Positions 6,404 through 13,047 of a stretch of DNA of 13,047 nucleotides are shown here, piece by piece. The position numbers and the translations under genes are program-made. Origin of the DNA: an uncultured Blautia sp. (GTDB taxonomy: Bacteria; Bacillota; Clostridia; Lachnospirales; Lachnospiraceae); NCBI GenBank assembly GCA_934378195.1, contig CAKRPO010000059.1:1-13047 (forward strand). Reading direction: 5' to 3'. Under the pieces are notes generated by a model, which was not told the DNA's origin, made no database searches, and worked only from the letters and a program-made list of their open reading frames with translations. The stretch's first letter is position 1. Every line of letters starts with the position of its first letter.

Positions 6404-7819
6404 TTAATACAAAATCTCTTCTTCATCTACTTTATCAGCATTTCGGACAATGTGATCATATCTCGCCAGCCCATATGCTGTATTCTTAGATACGATTGCA
6501 TATTCCTCATTCTGATCCAGTATCTCAATTCTTCGAAATACGGCATATCCCTGATTAATACAGTAAACACCCTCCAATACTCCGACATCACTGACAACAT
6601 AACGACTCTGGTCCTTCTGACTGATAATTACATCGCCTTCTTTGAATGATTTTTCATCCACATAATACAGATATTTTTTCTTACTTTCATCATCTGTATC
6701 CTGGCTGCCATCTTCTATGCTTGCATAAATAGACGGACTCACAAATGTACGCGTCTCATTTCCGCTTTTATCTTTGCCCAGAACCATAAATCCTGTTTCC
6801 TGACTGTCTTCATTCGTTGTCGCATATGTGGACGGAATCAGATAAAACTCTTTTGTTACAATCGATGACAATGGAATCTTAAGCCCTGTAACAGTATTAG
6901 TTACAAGCTCAATCTCCAGAAAACGATCCGACGCATAACGGATCACGCCTTTGTTAAAATCAATTTTACCATATTTGGCTCCATCGATTTCGACAATGCT
7001 GAAATCTCCTGTCTGGGTCATATCATCTTTCAAAAATTTCACACGAACAACCGTACGGTCAGCCAACTTCACAGCCTGCTTTTCACTTAACGGAATCATA
7101 AGACTCCAGTTCTCATCTGCAACCAGTGTATATAGTTTATCTCCGGCAGAAACCGCATCATGTGTTTTCAGATCCGTTTCGTGATACGCATTCTGGTCAA
7201 AATCTTCTGCAGTAAGCGTATCCACCGTTTTGTTTTCATATCCGTCCGTAGAATACAGAACAATTCCATCCTGATCTGCTTTACTTAATGTCTGTCCTCC
7301 ATAACTGACAACACCAGAATCTGAAGATGATCCACTCACACCGGCATACTGAAGGATACTGCCTTCAAGATTATATTTGAAACTATATGTATTATTAAAT
7401 TTACTTGGATTATATCCTTTGGAAAAGCTCAGCATCTGACTGCGGATTGCAGAAAGATCTTCATTGCTCAAATCTGTTGACGTTTCTGTCTTCTGTGAAC
7501 TGCTGATTCCATAAACAACCCCATTGGCATTGACCTTGCTTCCCTCACGGGCATAATAGCTGACATAACCGCCTGTCTCTGCCTTGTAAACCGTCTCTGT
7601 ACGAATTGCAAGTCCTGTATAGGTTTCATTTCTGGACAGTGGCCCTGCAATTACAAGATAGGATTCTATGTTTGAAGAAGTCAGATACAGTACCACACTG
7701 AACAGCATGTAAATAAACAGAACACCAAACAACATCGTTCCGATATTCATACTGAACAAATTTCTAATTTTTTTTAATATTCCTGGATTATCTGTTGAAT
7801 ATTTATCTTTATCAGGCAA
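6404..7819 (-). CDS. HlyD-like single-pass membrane protein
   Basis: First gene of the division/envelope operon. A 24-residue cytoplasmic N-terminus precedes one membrane segment (about 26-48); the remaining roughly 420 residues should be extracellular. The segment TVYKAETGGYVSYYAREGSKV (77-97) resembles the biotinyl-lipoyl-like hairpin of HlyD/membrane-fusion proteins, and a matching half appears near 183-233. The C-terminal part (about 400-460) has a GVYCINQGYAVFRR block, which I associate with a clostridial family found upstream of yggS/sepF. The start is TTG at 7819, supported by a strong GGAGG 8 nt upstream. The annotation would usually be HlyD-family adaptor, but no ABC transporter or permease lies next to it, so an envelope or division role is an inference. 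The protein is Ser/Asp-rich with no cysteine pair outside. Confidence 0.8.
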   Translation of the reverse strand: MPDKDKYSTDNPGILKKIRNLFSMNIGTMLFGVLFIYMLFSVVLYLTSSNIESYLVIAGPLSRNETYTGLAIRTETVYKAETGGYVSYYAREGSKVNANGVVYGISSSQKTETSTDLSNEDLSAIRSQMLSFSKGYNPSKFNNTYSFKYNLEGSILQYAGVSGSSSDSGVVSYGGQTLSKADQDGIVLYSTDGYENKTVDTLTAEDFDQNAYHETDLKTHDAVSAGDKLYTLVADENWSLMIPLSEKQAVKLADRTVVRVKFLKDDMTQTGDFSIVEIDGAKYGKIDFNKGVIRYASDRFLEIELVTNTVTGLKIPLSSIVTKEFYLIPSTYATTNEDSQETGFMVLGKDKSGNETRTFVSPSIYASIEDGSQDTDDESKKKYLYYVDEKSFKEGDVIISQKDQSRYVVSDVGVLEGVYCINQGYAVFRRIEILDQNEEYAIVSKNTAYGLARYDHIVRNADKVDEEEILY

Positions 7820-7860
7820 AAAAATGCCTCCTTTATTTTCACTAAATTACATACCAGAAT

Positions 7861-7889
7861 ATTGTACCATTTTACCCGCTGTCTGACAA
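7861..7889 (-). promoter_or_regulatory. promoter of the HlyD-like/yggS/sepF operon
   Basis: The minus strand reads TTGTCA (7884-7889), a 17-nt spacer, then TACAAT (7861-7866), with TG in the extended -10 position. Five of six -35 bases and five of six -10 bases fit the sigma-A consensus. The predicted start near 7854 leaves a leader of about 35 nt before the TTG codon. No other good promoter is seen before rluD ends, so it probably drives the seven genes down to 1648. Confidence 0.8.
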
Positions 7890-7922
7890 GGAACAATTTG
7901 CTACCGTATACAGCAACAATAA

Positions 7923-7948
7923 TGTTACTGTTTGAGTGAACAGTAACA
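7923..7948. promoter_or_regulatory. perfect 10-bp inverted repeat between the divergent promoters
   Basis: TGTTACTGTT (7923-7932) and AACAGTAACA (7939-7948) are perfect reverse complements around a 6-nt spacer. The centre lies about 46 bp from the -35 of the HlyD-like operon and about 50 bp from the -35 of lexA. The inner part fits TACTG-N10-CAGTA, the E. coli-type LexA operator pattern. No U tract follows on either strand, so it is not an intrinsic terminator. It could be an operator for a dimeric regulator. Confidence 0.55.
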
Positions 7949-7961
7949 CAATAATTTAGTG

Positions 7962-7975
7962 CGAACATATTTTCC
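7962..7975 (+). promoter_or_regulatory. imperfect Firmicute-type LexA box (upstream copy)
   Basis: CGAACATATTTTCC fits the Bacillus/Clostridium LexA consensus CGAACnnnnGTTCG in a perfect left half and only partly in the right half (two mismatches). It lies just upstream of, and shares a base with, a second candidate box that overlaps the lexA -35. Confidence 0.4.
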
Positions 7976-7988
7976 GAATATTTGTTTG
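7975..7988 (+). promoter_or_regulatory. imperfect Firmicute-type LexA box overlapping the lexA -35
   Basis: CGAATATTTGTTTG fits CGAACnnnnGTTCG with one mismatch in each half. Its last three bases overlap the -35 hexamer of lexA (7986-7991), the right place for autorepression. Autoregulation of lexA is general in bacteria; binding here is inferred. Confidence 0.55.
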
Positions 7989-8014
7989 CTATTACGAAAA
8001 AGGTATGTTATACT
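7986..8014 (+). promoter_or_regulatory. lexA promoter
   Basis: TTGCTA (7986-7991), a 17-nt spacer and TATACT (8009-8014), with TG one base before the -10 (extended -10). The start is expected near 8021, giving a leader of about 36 nt before the lexA ATG. Confidence 0.75.
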
Positions 8015-8056
8015 TTTTTAATAAGCAGAATGATCGTGAATCAGGAGGTGTTCTAT

Positions 8057-8677
8057 ATGTCATATGGCAGAATCAGTAAGAAGCAGCAGGAGATTCTGGA
8101 TTATATAAAAAATGAGATTCTTAACAGAGGATTTCCCCCTGCAGTAAGAGAAATATGTGAGGCCGTCAATCTGAAGTCGACCTCTTCCGTTCACTCCCAT
8201 CTGGAAGCACTCGAGAAGAACGGCTATATAAGAAGAGATGCTACCAAGCCAAGAGCAATCGAAATCATCGATGACAATTTTAATCTTGTCCGCAGAGAAG
8301 TTGTTAACGTTCCGTTAATTGGAACGGTAGCTGCAGGACAGCCTATTCTCGCAGTCGAAAATATTGAAGGATATTTTCCTGTACCGGCAGAATATATGCC
8401 AAACGCCCAGAGCTTTATGCTCAAAGTAAAGGGTGACAGTATGATCAATGCCGGAATCTTTGATGGTGATCAGGTTCTGGTCAGACAGCAGACGTCTGCT
8501 TCCAATGGAGATATTGTTGTTGCTCTGGTAGAAGATTCTGCCACCGTCAAGACTTTTTATAAAGAAGATGGCTATTATCGTCTTCAGCCTGAAAATGATT
8601 CGATGGAACCAATTCTCGTGCATGATAACCTGACGATTCTTGGCAAAGTATTCGGCGTTTTCCGTTTATATCAGTAA
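8057..8677 (+). CDS. lexA: LexA repressor
   Basis: LexA represses SOS genes and inactivates itself by RecA-stimulated autocleavage. The N-terminal winged helix-turn-helix (1-70) has a recognition-helix region [12 protein letters not shown] (41-52) of the Firmicute type, followed by KPRAIEI. The cleavage site is Ala93-Gly94 (VAAGQP). The catalytic dyad is Ser128 (GDSM) and Lys165 (SATVKTF). The total of 206 residues is normal. The ATG at 8057 has AGGAGG 8 nt upstream; the longer in-frame ORF starting at 7982 runs through the promoter and was rejected. It is the only plus-strand gene in the window, divergent from the division operon and convergent with rsfS. Its promoter overlaps candidate LexA boxes. 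Confidence 0.97.
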   Translation: MSYGRISKKQQEILDYIKNEILNRGFPPAVREICEAVNLKSTSSVHSHLEALEKNGYIRRDATKPRAIEIIDDNFNLVRREVVNVPLIGTVAAGQPILAVENIEGYFPVPAEYMPNAQSFMLKVKGDSMINAGIFDGDQVLVRQQTSASNGDIVVALVEDSATVKTFYKEDGYYRLQPENDSMEPILVHDNLTILGKVFGVFRLYQ

Positions 8678-8680
8678 AAA

Positions 8681-8720
8681 ACGGGGGCATATCATTTGGT
8701 CGATTCTGATATGCTCCCGT
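8681..8720. terminator. bidirectional terminator between lexA and rsfS
   Basis: A 14-bp stem (8681-8694 with 8707-8720, one G.U pair in the plus-strand RNA) with a 12-nt loop is followed by TTCTTT on the plus strand. On the minus strand it is followed by TTTTTA from 8680 down to 8675, which overlaps the lexA stop codon. It starts 3 nt after the lexA stop and 43 nt beyond the rsfS stop, so it can end both convergent transcripts. Confidence 0.88.
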
Positions 8721-8763
8721 TTCTTTGGTTTCATTTTGTTTACATAATTATTTTATTGTTAAT

Positions 8764-9120
8764 CTATTTCAAGAATTCAGATGTATCAAGTTCTTTTCCA
8801 TCTCTCCAGATTCTTTCCAGGTCATAGAAAAGGCGATTCTCTTCATCAAATACATGGATGATGAGGTCACCATAATCCATAAGAATCCAGTTGGAATTTC
8901 TCGTTCCTTCAATCTGTTTCGGCTCAAATCCGGCTCTTCCGAGCTGCTCTTCAACATTATCTACAATCGCCTGTACCTGGTTCAGATTACTTCCGCTTGC
9001 AATCACAAAATAATCTGCGATAACAGAAACTTCTCTGATATCGATCACCTTTATGTCCAGTGCTTTTTTGTCGTCAATTGCCTTGCAGGCAATGCTTACC
9101 ATTTCCTGTTCTCTGTTCAT
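8764..9120 (-). CDS. rsfS: ribosomal silencing factor RsfS
   Basis: RsfS binds ribosomal protein L14 on the 50S subunit and blocks subunit joining when nutrients are short. The 118-residue protein contains the family blocks ADYFVIASG (35-43), QVQAIVDNVEE, WILMDYGDLIIHVF (78-91) and the YDLERIW end. The ATG at 9120 was chosen because family homology begins there and GGAAG lies about 9 nt upstream. The frame continues upstream to 9237 over yqeK, giving basic, Met-rich sequence with no RsfS homology, which was rejected. It is the last gene of the obgE-rsfS run; the nadD-yqeK-rsfS order is common in Firmicutes. Confidence 0.95.
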   Translation of the reverse strand: MNREQEMVSIACKAIDDKKALDIKVIDIREVSVIADYFVIASGSNLNQVQAIVDNVEEQLGRAGFEPKQIEGTRNSNWILMDYGDLIIHVFDEENRLFYDLERIWRDGKELDTSEFLK

Positions 9121-9142
9121 AGAAATCTGCTTCCTTTCCGGA

Positions 9143-9745
9143 TCAGGCTTCTTTTGTATGCTGCCTGTCCTCATGTATCGTTGTATAATAAGCATACGCA
9201 TCCTTGGTTGCAGCATCCACATCATTCGGATTTTCATCCAGATAACTCAGTGTATCTTTCAGAATCTGATACATACATTCGTCCAGATCTTCAAATGCCA
9301 GCCTGCGAATCTCTGCAAGTCTTGGTGCCTTATTCCGTGCCGGTTCAATATAATCCGCAATATAAACGATTTTTTCCAGCATCGTCATATCCGGCTTCCC
9401 GGTTGTGTGATATGTGATTGCAGAAAGAATTTCTTTATCTGTAACATTGTACTTTGCTTTCGCAATATACGCTCCCAGTTTTGCATGAAGAAGAAACGGA
9501 TGCTCTTTTTCAAAATCGCTGACCGGGATATGATGTTCTGCACATATCTTTAATTTCTTTTTGTTTGGAATGCATTTCGCACTGTCATGAAGGAGACCGG
9601 CAACCTGCGCATCTTTCAGATCATAACCATGTACCATAGCAAGTGAAGCACAGGTAAACATGACTCCTAACGTATGCTCGTAGCGGTTTTCATCCAGATA
9701 TTTTGCAAGCTTTTTTTGCATTTTTATAAAATCGTAATCAGACAT
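9143..9745 (-). CDS. yqeK: YqeK HD-domain hydrolase (Ap4A symmetrical hydrolase family)
   Basis: This is an HD-superfamily metal-dependent phosphohydrolase. YqeK enzymes split diadenosine tetraphosphate into two ADP. The metal ligands are visible in order: His24 (YEHTLGV), His53-Asp54 (LLHDSAK), His87 (FLLHAKLGA), His113 (ITYHTTG) and Asp131 (YIADYIEP). The full length is 200 residues. The ATG at 9745 overlaps the nadD end by 8 nt; the nearest Shine-Dalgarno (GGGAG) is about 12 nt upstream, so coupling to nadD is likely. Its place between nadD and rsfS is the usual one. Confidence 0.94.
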   Translation of the reverse strand: MSDYDFIKMQKKLAKYLDENRYEHTLGVMFTCASLAMVHGYDLKDAQVAGLLHDSAKCIPNKKKLKICAEHHIPVSDFEKEHPFLLHAKLGAYIAKAKYNVTDKEILSAITYHTTGKPDMTMLEKIVYIADYIEPARNKAPRLAEIRRLAFEDLDECMYQILKDTLSYLDENPNDVDAATKDAYAYYTTIHEDRQHTKEA

Positions 9746-10385
9746 TACTTTGGTTAACTCCCTCTGTTGTGTGATAAATTTTATTTTTATCTATATAGTC
9801 AATTACTGCATCCGGAACATAATAGCGAAGGCTTTTGCCTTTCTGATGCCATTCCCTCAGCTGCTGACTGGAAATATCTATATTCAATGTATTCAGACTG
9901 ATAAATCGGCCTTTATACAGTTCTGACAGATATTCCATCTGTTTATCAAGCTTTTGCTCCGGCACGTGATCACGTACAGCCGTCACAATCGTACATGTCC
10001 GGCAGATTCTTGCCGGTTCGCGCCATTTTGTAAAATCATACAGAGAATCCGCACCTATGATAAAATAATAATCTGTATCCGGATTTTGTTCTTTTAATGT
10101 TTCAAGAGTATGATAGGTATATGTGAATCCCTTGTCATTCATCTCAATCAATGACAGTTCAAAATGTGGATTCCCGGAAATAGCTCTTTCCACCATAGCT
10201 ACTCTCTGGGCATCTGTAGCTCTTCCGACTCTGTTCTGCTTATGAGGCGGATTTCCTGCCGGCATGAACAGAATTTTATCCAGATTGAGCTGCTCATATG
10301 TTCTCTCACCTAATATAAGATGGCCTATATGGATTGGATCAAACGTTCCTCCCATAATGCCGATTCTCTTACGTCTGGTCTCCAT
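9738..10385 (-). CDS. nadD: nicotinate-nucleotide adenylyltransferase
   Basis: NadD joins nicotinate mononucleotide and ATP to form deamido-NAD, a required step in NAD synthesis. The nucleotidyltransferase signature GGTFDPIHIGH is at residues 12-22. Other family blocks are FTYTYHTLETL (87-97), IIGADSLYDFTKW (109-121) and ISSQQLR (171-177). At 215 residues it is full length. The ATG at 10385 has GAGGA about 12 nt upstream, a rather long spacing. It follows yhbY by 23 nt and overlaps yqeK by 8 nt. Confidence 0.96.
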   Translation of the reverse strand: METRRKRIGIMGGTFDPIHIGHLILGERTYEQLNLDKILFMPAGNPPHKQNRVGRATDAQRVAMVERAISGNPHFELSLIEMNDKGFTYTYHTLETLKEQNPDTDYYFIIGADSLYDFTKWREPARICRTCTIVTAVRDHVPEQKLDKQMEYLSELYKGRFISLNTLNIDISSQQLREWHQKGKSLRYYVPDAVIDYIDKNKIYHTTEGVNQSNV

Positions 10386-10408
10386 GATTCTCTGTATTCC
10401 TCTCTATA

Positions 10409-10699
10409 TTACGGAAGGACGATTTTTTTCTTATTGTCCTTTCCTTCACGGTAAAGAATGATCTTTCTTCCAATCACCTGTACAACCTGAGAATGTGTTC
10501 TTTCTGCCAGAACCTCTGCCATCTGACGCGGATCATCCAGGCAGTTCTGCAGTACACTGATCTTGATCAATTCTCTTGCAGCAAGTGCTTCATCAACAGC
10601 AGATGTATTTTCCGGTGTAACAGAACCCTTGCCAAGCTGCATGATCGGTTCCATTTTCATTGCAAGACCCTTCAGGTATGCTCTCTGTTTGCTTGTCAT
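10409..10699 (-). CDS. yhbY: YhbY family CRM-domain RNA-binding protein
   Basis: A single CRM (YhbY) domain fills the 96 residues. The N-terminus MTSKQRAYLKGLA and the GKGS loop (23-26) in LGKGSVT are typical of the family, which associates with pre-50S ribosomal particles. The C-terminal block VVQVIGRKIILYRE is also family-typical. The ATG at 10699 has AAGG about 9 nt upstream and follows obgE by 14 nt. Position between obgE and nadD fits a ribosome-assembly role. Confidence 0.93.
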   Translation of the reverse strand: MTSKQRAYLKGLAMKMEPIMQLGKGSVTPENTSAVDEALAARELIKISVLQNCLDDPRQMAEVLAERTHSQVVQVIGRKIILYREGKDNKKKIVLP

Positions 10700-10713
10700 A
10701 ATCTCAGACCTTT

Positions 10714-12006
10714 CTATTTATAATAATCAAAGTCAAATCCGTACATACGGACAGTATTTCCTTCTTCAATTCCGGCTTTTTCCAGTTCTTCAAGGATACC
10801 ACCCTCTTTCAGGAAACGCTGGAAGAAAGCAAATCCTTTCTCAGAATCCAGATTGGTATATCCAAGCATTTTTTCAATCTTAGGTCCTTCCACAATAAAG
10901 ATATCCGGATCTTCCGGATCTCTTTCAACGGTAAATGGAAGATTTTCGGTAAATAATTCATCTTCCGGGAAGAATTCCTGTTCAAATACGATTCGTTCTG
11001 CCGGAACACTGTCCAGAAGCTCCTTGATTCCATAAAGAAGTTCTTTGAGTCCCTGTCCTGTTACTGCTGAAATCGGATATACTTTAATTCCCTGTGGTTC
11101 AAAGGCTGCTTTAAGGCGGTCGATCGGATTTTCTTCTCCGTCATCAAAAATGCAGTCGATCTTATTTGCTGCGATCAGCTGCGGTCTTGCCGCAATTTCC
11201 GGATTATATGCTTCCAGCTCTTTGTTGATCTTATGGATATCATCTACCGGATCACGTCCTTCTGTGGATGCAGCATCTACAATATGAACGAGAACACGGG
11301 TACGCTCAATATGTCTCAGGAACTCATGTCCCAAACCAACGCCTTCTGATGCACCTTCGATCAGTCCCGGAATGTCCGCAATAACAAATCCGCCATTTGC
11401 AGTGTCTACCACACCAAGATTCGGGCTCAGTGTCGTAAAATGATAGTTTGCAATCTTCGGCTGTGCATTGGTGACTCTGGAAAGGAATGTGGATTTACCA
11501 ACATTTGGAAAGCCTACAAGCCCAACATCCGCGATCACTTTCAGCTCCAGCAGAACTTCCAGCTCCTGTGCCGGCTGTCCAGGCTGTGCAAATTTAGGAA
11601 CCTGCATCGTAGGTGTAGCATAATGCTGGTTTCCTTTGCCTCCACGTCCGCCTTTCAGAACGATCTGACGACGATTTGCGCCAGACATATCTGCAATGAC
11701 CTTGCGTGACTGTGCTTCCATAATGACCGTTCCCTCAGGAACTTTCAGAACTATGTCATCACCATCTGCTCCATGGCAGCGTTTCTTTCCGCCTTCCTGA
11801 CCGTCCTGTGCTTTAAATTTATGTTTATGACGATATTCGCCCAGTGTATTCTGACCTTCATCTACTTCAAAGATCACATCTCCGCCTCTTCCGCCATCTC
11901 CACCGTCAGGACCGCCATTCGGTACATACAGTTCTCGGCGGAAGCTTACATGTCCATCTCCGCCTTTTCCTGAACGGATGATGATTTTTGCTCTGTCTGC
12001 AAACAT
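10714..12006 (-). CDS. obgE: Obg/CgtA GTPase
   Basis: Obg is an essential GTPase in 50S assembly and stress control. The three expected domains are present. The Gly-rich Obg fold covers residues 1-158. The G domain (159-330) carries GFPNVGKST (165-173), DIPG (211-214), NKID (281-284) and SAVTG (313-317). The C-terminal OCT domain covers about 350-430. The length of 430 residues is usual for clostridia. The ATG at 12006 has AAGGAG about 6 nt upstream. It follows rpmA across 92 nt that contain a terminator hairpin, so it is either read through or has its own weak promoter that I cannot identify with confidence. Confidence 0.97.
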   Translation of the reverse strand: MFADRAKIIIRSGKGGDGHVSFRRELYVPNGGPDGGDGGRGGDVIFEVDEGQNTLGEYRHKHKFKAQDGQEGGKKRCHGADGDDIVLKVPEGTVIMEAQSRKVIADMSGANRRQIVLKGGRGGKGNQHYATPTMQVPKFAQPGQPAQELEVLLELKVIADVGLVGFPNVGKSTFLSRVTNAQPKIANYHFTTLSPNLGVVDTANGGFVIADIPGLIEGASEGVGLGHEFLRHIERTRVLVHIVDAASTEGRDPVDDIHKINKELEAYNPEIAARPQLIAANKIDCIFDDGEENPIDRLKAAFEPQGIKVYPISAVTGQGLKELLYGIKELLDSVPAERIVFEQEFFPEDELFTENLPFTVERDPEDPDIFIVEGPKIEKMLGYTNLDSEKGFAFFQRFLKEGGILEELEKAGIEEGNTVRMYGFDFDYYK

Positions 12007-12049
12007 ATGTCGCTCCTTTATGAAATAATTCTGAACTAATTTTTAATCT

Positions 12050-12084
12050 AAAGAAAGGCTCCAAACCTGAACGATTTGAAGCCT
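12050..12084 (-). terminator. intrinsic terminator or attenuator after rpmA
   Basis: In the minus-strand RNA a 10-bp stem (12075-12084 with 12056-12065, one U.G pair) encloses a 9-nt loop and is followed by UUCUUU. It begins 14 nt beyond the rpmA stop and lies upstream of obgE, so it probably lowers obgE expression relative to the ribosomal protein genes. Confidence 0.75.
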
Positions 12085-12098
12085 CACGCTGAACTTGA

Positions 12099-12386
12099 TT
12101 ATTCTGCCTCTACCGGAACGATAGAAACCTGTTTCTTATCGCGTCCTTTTCTGGTGAATCTTACTACACCATCTGTCAGTGCAAATAATGTATAATCTTT
12201 ACCACAGCCTACATTTTCACCTGGGTGAATCTTTGTTCCACGCTGTCTGTAAAGGATGTTTCCAGCTTTAACAAACTGTCCGTCTGCTCTTTTGGCACCT
12301 AATCTCTTGGATTCGGAGTCACGGCCGTTCTTTGTAGAACCAACACCTTTTTTATGTGCGAATAACTGAAGGTTCATTTTCATCAT
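12099..12386 (-). CDS. rpmA: 50S ribosomal protein L27 with cleavable N-terminal extension
   Basis: L27 lies at the peptidyl-transferase centre, where its N-terminus reaches the tRNA ends. This copy starts MMKMNLQLF before AHKKGVGST, the extension known in Firmicutes to be removed by the Prp protease after Phe (here between Phe9 and Ala10). The mature protein is then 86 residues. The body has [17 protein letters not shown] and the [19 protein letters not shown] blocks. The ATG at 12386 follows GGAGG by about 9 nt; that site lies within the last codons of prp. An alternative ATG at 12383 exists. The gene follows prp by 4 nt. Confidence 0.97.
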   Translation of the reverse strand: MMKMNLQLFAHKKGVGSTKNGRDSESKRLGAKRADGQFVKAGNILYRQRGTKIHPGENVGCGKDYTLFALTDGVVRFTRKGRDKKQVSIVPVEAE

Positions 12387-12390
12387 GTCG

Positions 12391-12711
12391 TTACACCTCC
12401 CTGACTTTTACTTTTAAATAACGTTTAGAATAACTATTCTCAATTTCTGTCAGTCCGAGAACAAGAGAATCCATCAAAAGAGTTCCCTCTTTTGTAACAG
12501 GTTTCACGAAAGAGAAAGAAACAAATCCATCACTCTCTTCTGCCTGAATCTGATCTCCTGTCAGCTGTTCCAGGGAATTCACCGTATTGATTATCAGAGC
12601 AGAGACAGCGGCACATATAATGTCGTATCCCTCTTCTGCATATCCGGCATGCCCTTTGGATGTAAAACTGACATATGAATTGTTCTTCTTACTGACTGTC
12701 ACTGTAATCAT
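12391..12711 (-). CDS. prp: ribosomal-processing cysteine protease Prp
   Basis: Prp (YsxB family) cuts the N-terminal extension off L27. The catalytic pair is visible as His21 ([10 protein letters not shown]) and Cys33 ([10 protein letters not shown]), close to the His and Cys of the Staphylococcus aureus enzyme. The 106 residues are normal. The gene lies between rplU and rpmA, the standard arrangement, and its substrate is the next gene. Upstream of the ATG at 12711 only a weak GGTG is seen, so translation is probably partly coupled to rplU, which ends 12 nt earlier. Confidence 0.95.
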   Translation of the reverse strand: MITVTVSKKNNSYVSFTSKGHAGYAEEGYDIICAAVSALIINTVNSLEQLTGDQIQAEESDGFVSFSFVKPVTKEGTLLMDSLVLGLTEIENSYSKRYLKVKVREV

Positions 12712-12723
12712 GCAAACACCAGA

Positions 12724-13029
12724 TTAAGCGTTGATCTTTTCGATTTTAACTTTTGTAAACTGCTGTCTGTGACCGTTTTTCTTGTGATATCCAGTTTTTC
12801 TTTTGTATTTGTAAACGATAACTTTTTTAGCTTTTCCGTTTTCAACTACAGAAGCGGTAACACTGGCATTAGCTACATCAGCTCCAACTTTTAAACCTTC
12901 GTTGCTAACTGCAAGAACGTTATCAAAAGTAACGGTTTCACCAGCTTCAACACCGAGCTTTTCAACTCTGATTACGTCGCCCTCGGCAACTTTGTACTGT
13001 TTACCACCTGTTGCAATAATTGCGTACAT
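12724..13029 (-). CDS. rplU: 50S ribosomal protein L21
   Basis: L21 binds 23S rRNA with L20. The N-terminus [18 protein letters not shown] and the C-terminal [23 protein letters not shown] are diagnostic. The ATG at 13029 (101 residues) was chosen because GGAGG lies 8 nt upstream; the in-frame GTG at 13038 overlaps that site. Ribosomal L21 operons of Firmicutes often begin with an L21 autoregulatory leader, which would lie outside the window, since only 18 nt remain upstream. It heads rplU-prp-rpmA. Confidence 0.97.
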   Translation of the reverse strand: MYAIIATGGKQYKVAEGDVIRVEKLGVEAGETVTFDNVLAVSNEGLKVGADVANASVTASVVENGKAKKVIVYKYKRKTGYHKKNGHRQQFTKVKIEKINA

Positions 13030-13047
13030 CTGTGGCACCTCCTATAA

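Noticed and set aside
7982..8056. Upstream extension of the lexA frame
   Set aside because: It covers the promoter elements; the ATG at 8057 has AGGAGG at ideal spacing and begins the known LexA N-terminus.
9121..9237. N-terminal extension of the rsfS frame
   Set aside because: The extra residues overlap yqeK, are basic and Met-rich, and lack family homology; the ATG at 9120 has a Shine-Dalgarno site.
8725..9417. Plus-strand open frame of 230 codons opposite rsfS and yqeK
   Set aside because: It is antisense to two clearly conserved genes, begins after the lexA terminator without a usable Shine-Dalgarno site, and its product has no recognisable pattern. It is a shadow frame.
12007..12050. 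Promoter for obgE
   Set aside because: I could not find a -10/-35 pair with reasonable matches and spacing, so none is called.
1..13047. Mobile element, CRISPR array, tRNA/rRNA, or defence system
   Set aside because: No transposase, integrase, direct-repeat array, tRNA-like cloverleaf or defence-type gene was seen; the content is conserved housekeeping genes.

Overview
The window looks like a core chromosomal segment of a low-to-moderate GC Firmicute. Gene content and order suggest a clostridial organism, most likely Lachnospiraceae (Blautia/Ruminococcus/Dorea-like); the genus is an inference I cannot confirm from the sequence. Coding density is very high, Shine-Dalgarno sites are mostly strong, and I see no transposase, integrase, tRNA, rRNA, CRISPR array or phage gene.

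Right end to centre, minus strand (13029 down to 8764): a ribosome and translation block. It runs rplU (L21), prp (the cysteine protease that trims L27), rpmA (L27 with a cleavable N-terminal extension), an intrinsic terminator, then obgE, yhbY, nadD, yqeK and rsfS. These genes supply two ribosomal proteins, an L27 maturation protease, three 50S assembly or silencing factors (ObgE, YhbY, RsfS), an NAD biosynthesis enzyme and an Ap4A hydrolase. A bidirectional terminator at 8681-8720 ends this block and also ends the convergent lexA.

Centre, plus strand (8057-8677): lexA alone, the SOS repressor. It has a good extended -10 promoter and one or two imperfect Firmicute-type LexA boxes at its -35. 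A perfect 10-bp inverted repeat lies further upstream in the divergent intergenic region (7820-8056). It happens to fit the E. coli-type LexA box pattern.

Centre to left, minus strand (7819 down to 1648): a cell-division and envelope operon from a near-consensus promoter. It contains a HlyD-like single-pass membrane protein, yggS/ylmE, sepF, ylmH, aroB, lspA and an rluD-type pseudouridine synthase. It resembles the ylm division cluster of Firmicutes. However, ylmG, divIVA and ileS are not between the genes where they are often found, and aroB sits between ylmH and lspA.

Left end, minus strand: a monocistronic cytidylate-kinase-like gene with its own promoter and terminator, then dtd (D-aminoacyl-tRNA deacylase), and a small unrecognised protein gene just after dtd. 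The first 90 bases hold only a possible 24-codon ORF.

I found no clear previously undescribed system. The items most worth checking are the dyad upstream of lexA, the transporter-less HlyD-like protein leading the division operon, the small protein next to dtd, and the orphan cytidylate-kinase-like protein.
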